Source: Gp22-AA3 sp964384905 (lineage in GTDB: Bacteria; Acidobacteriota; Polarisedimenticolia; Gp22-AA2). From it: DNA of 10,239 nucleotides. How positions within the stretch are numbered: the first letter of the stretch is position 1; each line of letters begins with the position of its first letter. The stretch is taken from the NCBI GenBank assembly GCA_964384905.1, contig CAYLND010000131.1, positions 1 to 10,239 on the forward strand. Direction: 5' to 3'. The position numbers and the translations under genes were made by a program. The notes under the pieces are model-generated. The model saw only the letters and a list, made by a program, of their open reading frames with translations. It searched no databases and was not told the origin of the DNA. Positions 7,815-10,239 of this stretch are shown here, in pieces.

Positions 7815-10004
7815 CTACTTGCCGCGGATGGTCAGGACCTGGCCGGGATGGATGGTCGAGCTTTCCAGCCGGTTCCAGGCGCGCACCTGGCGCACGCTGA
7901 CGTCGTACAGGCGGGCGATGCGCATCAAGGTCTCGCCGCGCTTCACGCGGTGCCGGATGACGCCTTCCTTCCCGCTCTTGTGGGTGCCGTCCGAGCCGCT
8001 CGCGCCCGGCGACTGGGCCTCGCCCACCAGCACCCGCGCGCCCGGCCGGAGAGTCGCGTCCGGGGTCAGGTTGTTCCAGCGGCAGAGATCGTCGGATGTG
8101 ACGCCGAACTTCAGGGCGATCGACGTCAGGGTGTCGCCCTCCTGCACCTTGTACTCGAGGCGCCCGCCGCTCACCGAGACCGCCGCGTTCACCGCCTCGT
8201 CGTACTGGCGCGGACCGCTCCCCTTCTCTCCGTAATACGCCGTCAGCCGCTGGCCCGGGTGCAGGATCGGGCTGCTCAGGCTGTTCCAGCGCTTCAGATT
8301 GGCGACGGTCGTCCGGTAGCGGGCGGATATCGACTGCAGCGTGTCCCCGCGGCGCACCCGATGGACGATCTTTTCGCCCGGCTCGAAGGTCGGGTCTTCG
8401 CTGGCCGCGGCGAGCGCCACCTGCGGCGTGGTCTTGGAGATCGGGACGTTGAGGACCATGCCGCGGCGGAGACGCTTGCCCACGTACTTCGGATTGGCGT
8501 CGAGCAGGGCGCGTACCGGGATGCCGTGCCCGTGCGCGATGGCGGAGAACGTTTCGCCCGGACGCACCTCGTGCAGCGTCCAGGAGACGCGCTGCTCCTC
8601 GGGGAGCGCCTCCAGCTTGGCCAGCACGTCGTCCTTCGTTCCGTCGGGAACCCGCAGCGTGTAGCTGGCCGCGTTCGGCGGCGTCACCAGGCCGCGCAGC
8701 TCCGGGTTGAGGGCGCGCACCGACTCGAGCGTGCAGCCCGCCGCGTCGGCGATCACCTGCAGGTCGGTCGCCTTGTCGACCGTCAGCGTGTCCCACTTCA
8801 GCTCGGGATCGAGGTCGACGAAGAACCCGTAGTCCTCGGGCGACTTGTCGATCAGGATCGACGCCAGGATCGCGGCCACGTACCACTTGGTCTCGGTGCG
8901 GATGTAGCGTGTCTTGGTCAGCGACCAGTAGTCCTTGGTGCGCGAGCGTGCCAGGGCGCGGTCGATCTTCCCCTCGCCCGCGTTGTACGCCGCCATCGCC
9001 AGATACCAGTCACCGTAGCGCTCGTACAGCTCCTTGAGATAAGCCGCGGCCGCGCGCGTGGCTTTCTCGAAGTCGCTGCGCTCGTCGACCCACAGATCCA
9101 TCTTCAGCCCGTACTTGCGGCCGGTGAACGACATGAACTGCCAGACGCCCTTGGCGCGGGCGCGCGAGTAGGCGTTCACCTTGAAGGCCGACTCCTGGTG
9201 CGCCATGTAGGCCAGGTCCTCCGGCAGCCCCGCCTCGCGGAAGATCTTCTTGACCATCGGCAGGTAGGCGCCCGAGCGCTTGAGACCAGGCTCGAACTCG
9301 TCCCGCAGGCGCGTCTGGAACGCCTCGATGTACGCCAGCACGCGCGGGTTGAGGACGACCGGGATGTCGTAGGAGATTTTGCCGACCACCTGCTGGATCT
9401 TCTGGCGCTCCTTCTCGGCCTCCTCGCGCGGCAGATAGGTCGTGATGTCCTTCAAGTCGTCGAGCGGGGAGCGGTCCTCCTTCTCCACCGGCTCGTTCTC
9501 GCGGCTGTAGAGATCGGCGTCCATGTCGGCGATGTTGCGCACGATCTCGTCGAACGCCTTCTTGAACGCCGGCTGCTCGTTCAGGTCGACGTCGCTGGTG
9601 AGCACGATGTCGACGGCGCGATCGAAGTGGCCCTTCGCCTCGTCGAAGCGCCCTGCCTGGTAGGCCTCCAACCCCGCCTGGTAGGCCTCCTCCATCTGGT
9701 CGCGGATCTCGCGCACGTGGGCCGGGGCCGACTCGCGCCGCGTCCTGTCGGGCGTGGTCTCGCGCGCCACCACCGGAACCACGCCCGTGTCGCCGCCCGT
9801 CGCGTCAGCGGAGCCCCGGGAGACGGCGCGCTGCGCCGCGGGGAGGCCCTGATCGGACGCGCCGGAGGCGTTCGCCGCCGGGGCGGCGCCGTCCGGCTGA
9901 GGGCTCGTGGCCGGCGCGCCGCCGCCCGTGCTGGCGCACGCCAGCGCCACGCAGGCGATCGGCCCGACGAGGAGCCGCCGGAGGAGGAGCATGCGAGGTC
10001 TCAT
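7815..10004 (-). CDS. Lipoprotein lytic transglycosylase, MltD-like (SLT domain plus four or five LysM)
   Basis: A 729-aa protein that cleaves the MurNAc-GlcNAc bond of peptidoglycan with formation of 1,6-anhydroMurNAc (family activity). N-terminus MRPRMLLLRR, hydrophobic core and a lipobox-like ALAC with Cys23, then an Ala/Gly/Pro linker. A TPR-like helix pair (about 104-131) and a charged region precede the SLT domain (about 240-385). The catalytic Glu is E271 in HQESAFKVNAYS, with AKGVWQFM (284-291) and AYNAGEGKI (339-347), all typical of family-1 transglycosylases. LysM domains lie at about 477-520, 546-589, 617-660 and 684-727, with a degenerate one at 404-453. E. coli MltD usually has two, so this array is long. 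It is the first gene of the probable envelope operon and is driven by a near-consensus promoter. The ATG at 10004 has no good Shine-Dalgarno in the usual place. A second ATG at codon 5 would still give a signal peptide. Confidence 0.94.
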   Translation of the reverse strand: MRPRMLLLRRLLVGPIACVALACASTGGGAPATSPQPDGAAPAANASGASDQGLPAAQRAVSRGSADATGGDTGVVPVVARETTPDRTRRESAPAHVREIRDQMEEAYQAGLEAYQAGRFDEAKGHFDRAVDIVLTSDVDLNEQPAFKKAFDEIVRNIADMDADLYSRENEPVEKEDRSPLDDLKDITTYLPREEAEKERQKIQQVVGKISYDIPVVLNPRVLAYIEAFQTRLRDEFEPGLKRSGAYLPMVKKIFREAGLPEDLAYMAHQESAFKVNAYSRARAKGVWQFMSFTGRKYGLKMDLWVDERSDFEKATRAAAAYLKELYERYGDWYLAMAAYNAGEGKIDRALARSRTKDYWSLTKTRYIRTETKWYVAAILASILIDKSPEDYGFFVDLDPELKWDTLTVDKATDLQVIADAAGCTLESVRALNPELRGLVTPPNAASYTLRVPDGTKDDVLAKLEALPEEQRVSWTLHEVRPGETFSAIAHGHGIPVRALLDANPKYVGKRLRRGMVLNVPISKTTPQVALAAASEDPTFEPGEKIVHRVRRGDTLQSISARYRTTVANLKRWNSLSSPILHPGQRLTAYYGEKGSGPRQYDEAVNAAVSVSGGRLEYKVQEGDTLTSIALKFGVTSDDLCRWNNLTPDATLRPGARVLVGEAQSPGASGSDGTHKSGKEGVIRHRVKRGETLMRIARLYDVSVRQVRAWNRLESSTIHPGQVLTIRGK

Positions 10005-10013
10005 AACAAAAAT

Positions 10014-10037
10014 GATCGGCGATAACCGCCGCCGATC
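10014..10037 (-). promoter_or_regulatory. Perfect 8-bp inverted repeat with following T-tract in the transglycosylase leader
   Basis: GATCGGCG (10014-10021) and CGCCGATC (10030-10037) form a perfect dyad with an 8-nt loop, 9 nt before the ATG. On the transcribed strand the second arm is followed by ATTTTTGTT and then ATG. It could be an operator at the transcription start, a 5' stem-loop stabilising the mRNA, or an attenuator of terminator type. Confidence 0.6.
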
Positions 10038-10045
10038 GCCTCCTC

Positions 10046-10074
10046 AATATAAGGGGGGTCCTGCGGGCAGTCAA
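10046..10074 (-). promoter_or_regulatory. Sigma70-type promoter for the transglycosylase operon
   Basis: On the minus strand TTGACT (10074-10069) and TATATT (10051-10046) are separated by exactly 17 nt; each matches consensus at 5/6. The expected transcription start is near 10039, giving a ~35-nt leader that begins at the inverted repeat. An AGGAGG (10044-10039) sits between the -10 and the start and would be mostly outside the transcript. Confidence 0.7.
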
Positions 10075-10239
10075 GGGGAGAAAAGCCGCGAGGCGCGGGG
10101 GTCGATTCCGCGAGAGATCGACCGTCCCCGAGCGTCAAGCATCCGACCGGTCCCGCGGCGGACGCCCCCCCGTTCGGCCCACCACTTCCCGGCCGCTGTC
10201 GGCGACCGCCGCCGGCCTATCGCCCCGGGCACCCACCCC
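10075..10239. other. Window-end segment with no supportable gene
   Basis: No coding call can be made. Several frames on both strands stay open to the window edge, which GC-rich DNA does by chance; two minus-strand frames end at TGA 10137-10135 and at the TGA overlapping the -35. It contains an inverted repeat, GGTCGAT (10100-10106) with ATCGACC (10117-10123), a 7-bp stem with a 10-nt loop, which may be an operator or part of an upstream gene's 3' end. Confidence 0.5.
10081..10098 (-). terminator. Short GC hairpin plus T-run, possible terminator of an upstream minus-strand gene
   Basis: On the minus strand CCGCG-CCT-CGCGG (10098-10086) is followed by C and then TTTT (10084-10081). The 5-bp stem and 4-T tract are short, so strength is doubtful. 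The position just upstream of the -35 is where a terminator of a preceding gene would be expected. Confidence 0.3.

Noticed and set aside
7650..10025. 791-codon open frame on the plus strand opposite the transglycosylase and TPR genes
   Set aside because: An antisense shadow of GC-rich codons; the protein is Arg/Val/Leu/His-rich with no domain, while the minus-strand readings have clear SLT, LysM and TPR domains.
10135..10239. C-terminal part of an upstream minus-strand gene
   Set aside because: Several frames on both strands are open here and none shows a recognisable domain, so no gene can be called.

Overview
This window is high-GC bacterial DNA. It carries seven readable coding units, five of them complete and unbroken or 5'-truncated genes and two that may be one broken gene. 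The lineage cannot be fixed from sequence alone. The combination of a HAMP-SpoIIE phosphatase, a TPR lipoprotein next to a CRTAC1-type FG-GAP/UnbV secreted protein, and very GC-rich coding fits an uncultivated soil or sediment group such as Acidobacteriota. That placement is inference.

Layout. (1) Positions 3-1787 (+) hold the 3' part of a membrane-anchored sensor phosphatase (extracytoplasmic sensor region, TM helix, HAMP, PP2C/SpoIIE domain); its 5' end lies outside the window. (2) Positions 1985-3257 (+) are a compositionally different patch. It has one secreted 261-aa protein resembling LolA-fold/DUF4412-like proteins, then two very short ORFs chained by ATGA and GTGA overlaps. The first supplies a signal peptide and the second a small tryptophan-rich domain without one, so they may be one gene broken by a frameshift. 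(3) Positions 3304-10004 are all minus strand. In transcription order they encode a lipoprotein lytic transglycosylase with SLT and several LysM domains, a TPR lipoprotein, a secreted seven-blade FG-GAP/UnbV propeller protein, and the AAA+ protein ComM (YifB).

The first three minus-strand genes look like one operon for cell-envelope proteins. Gaps are short (37 bp, then a 1-bp TGATG overlap), and a near-consensus sigma70 promoter precedes the transglycosylase. ComM follows after 107 bp and may have its own promoter. The leader of the transglycosylase gene contains a perfect 8-bp inverted repeat followed by a T-rich tract directly before the ATG, which is the most interesting regulatory structure here.

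I found no CRISPR array, transposase, tRNA, rRNA, phage gene or recognisable defence system. The items most worth following are the leader dyad, the split secreted protein with its lower-GC surroundings, and the transglycosylase/TPR/propeller gene set, whose joint role is undescribed as far as I know.
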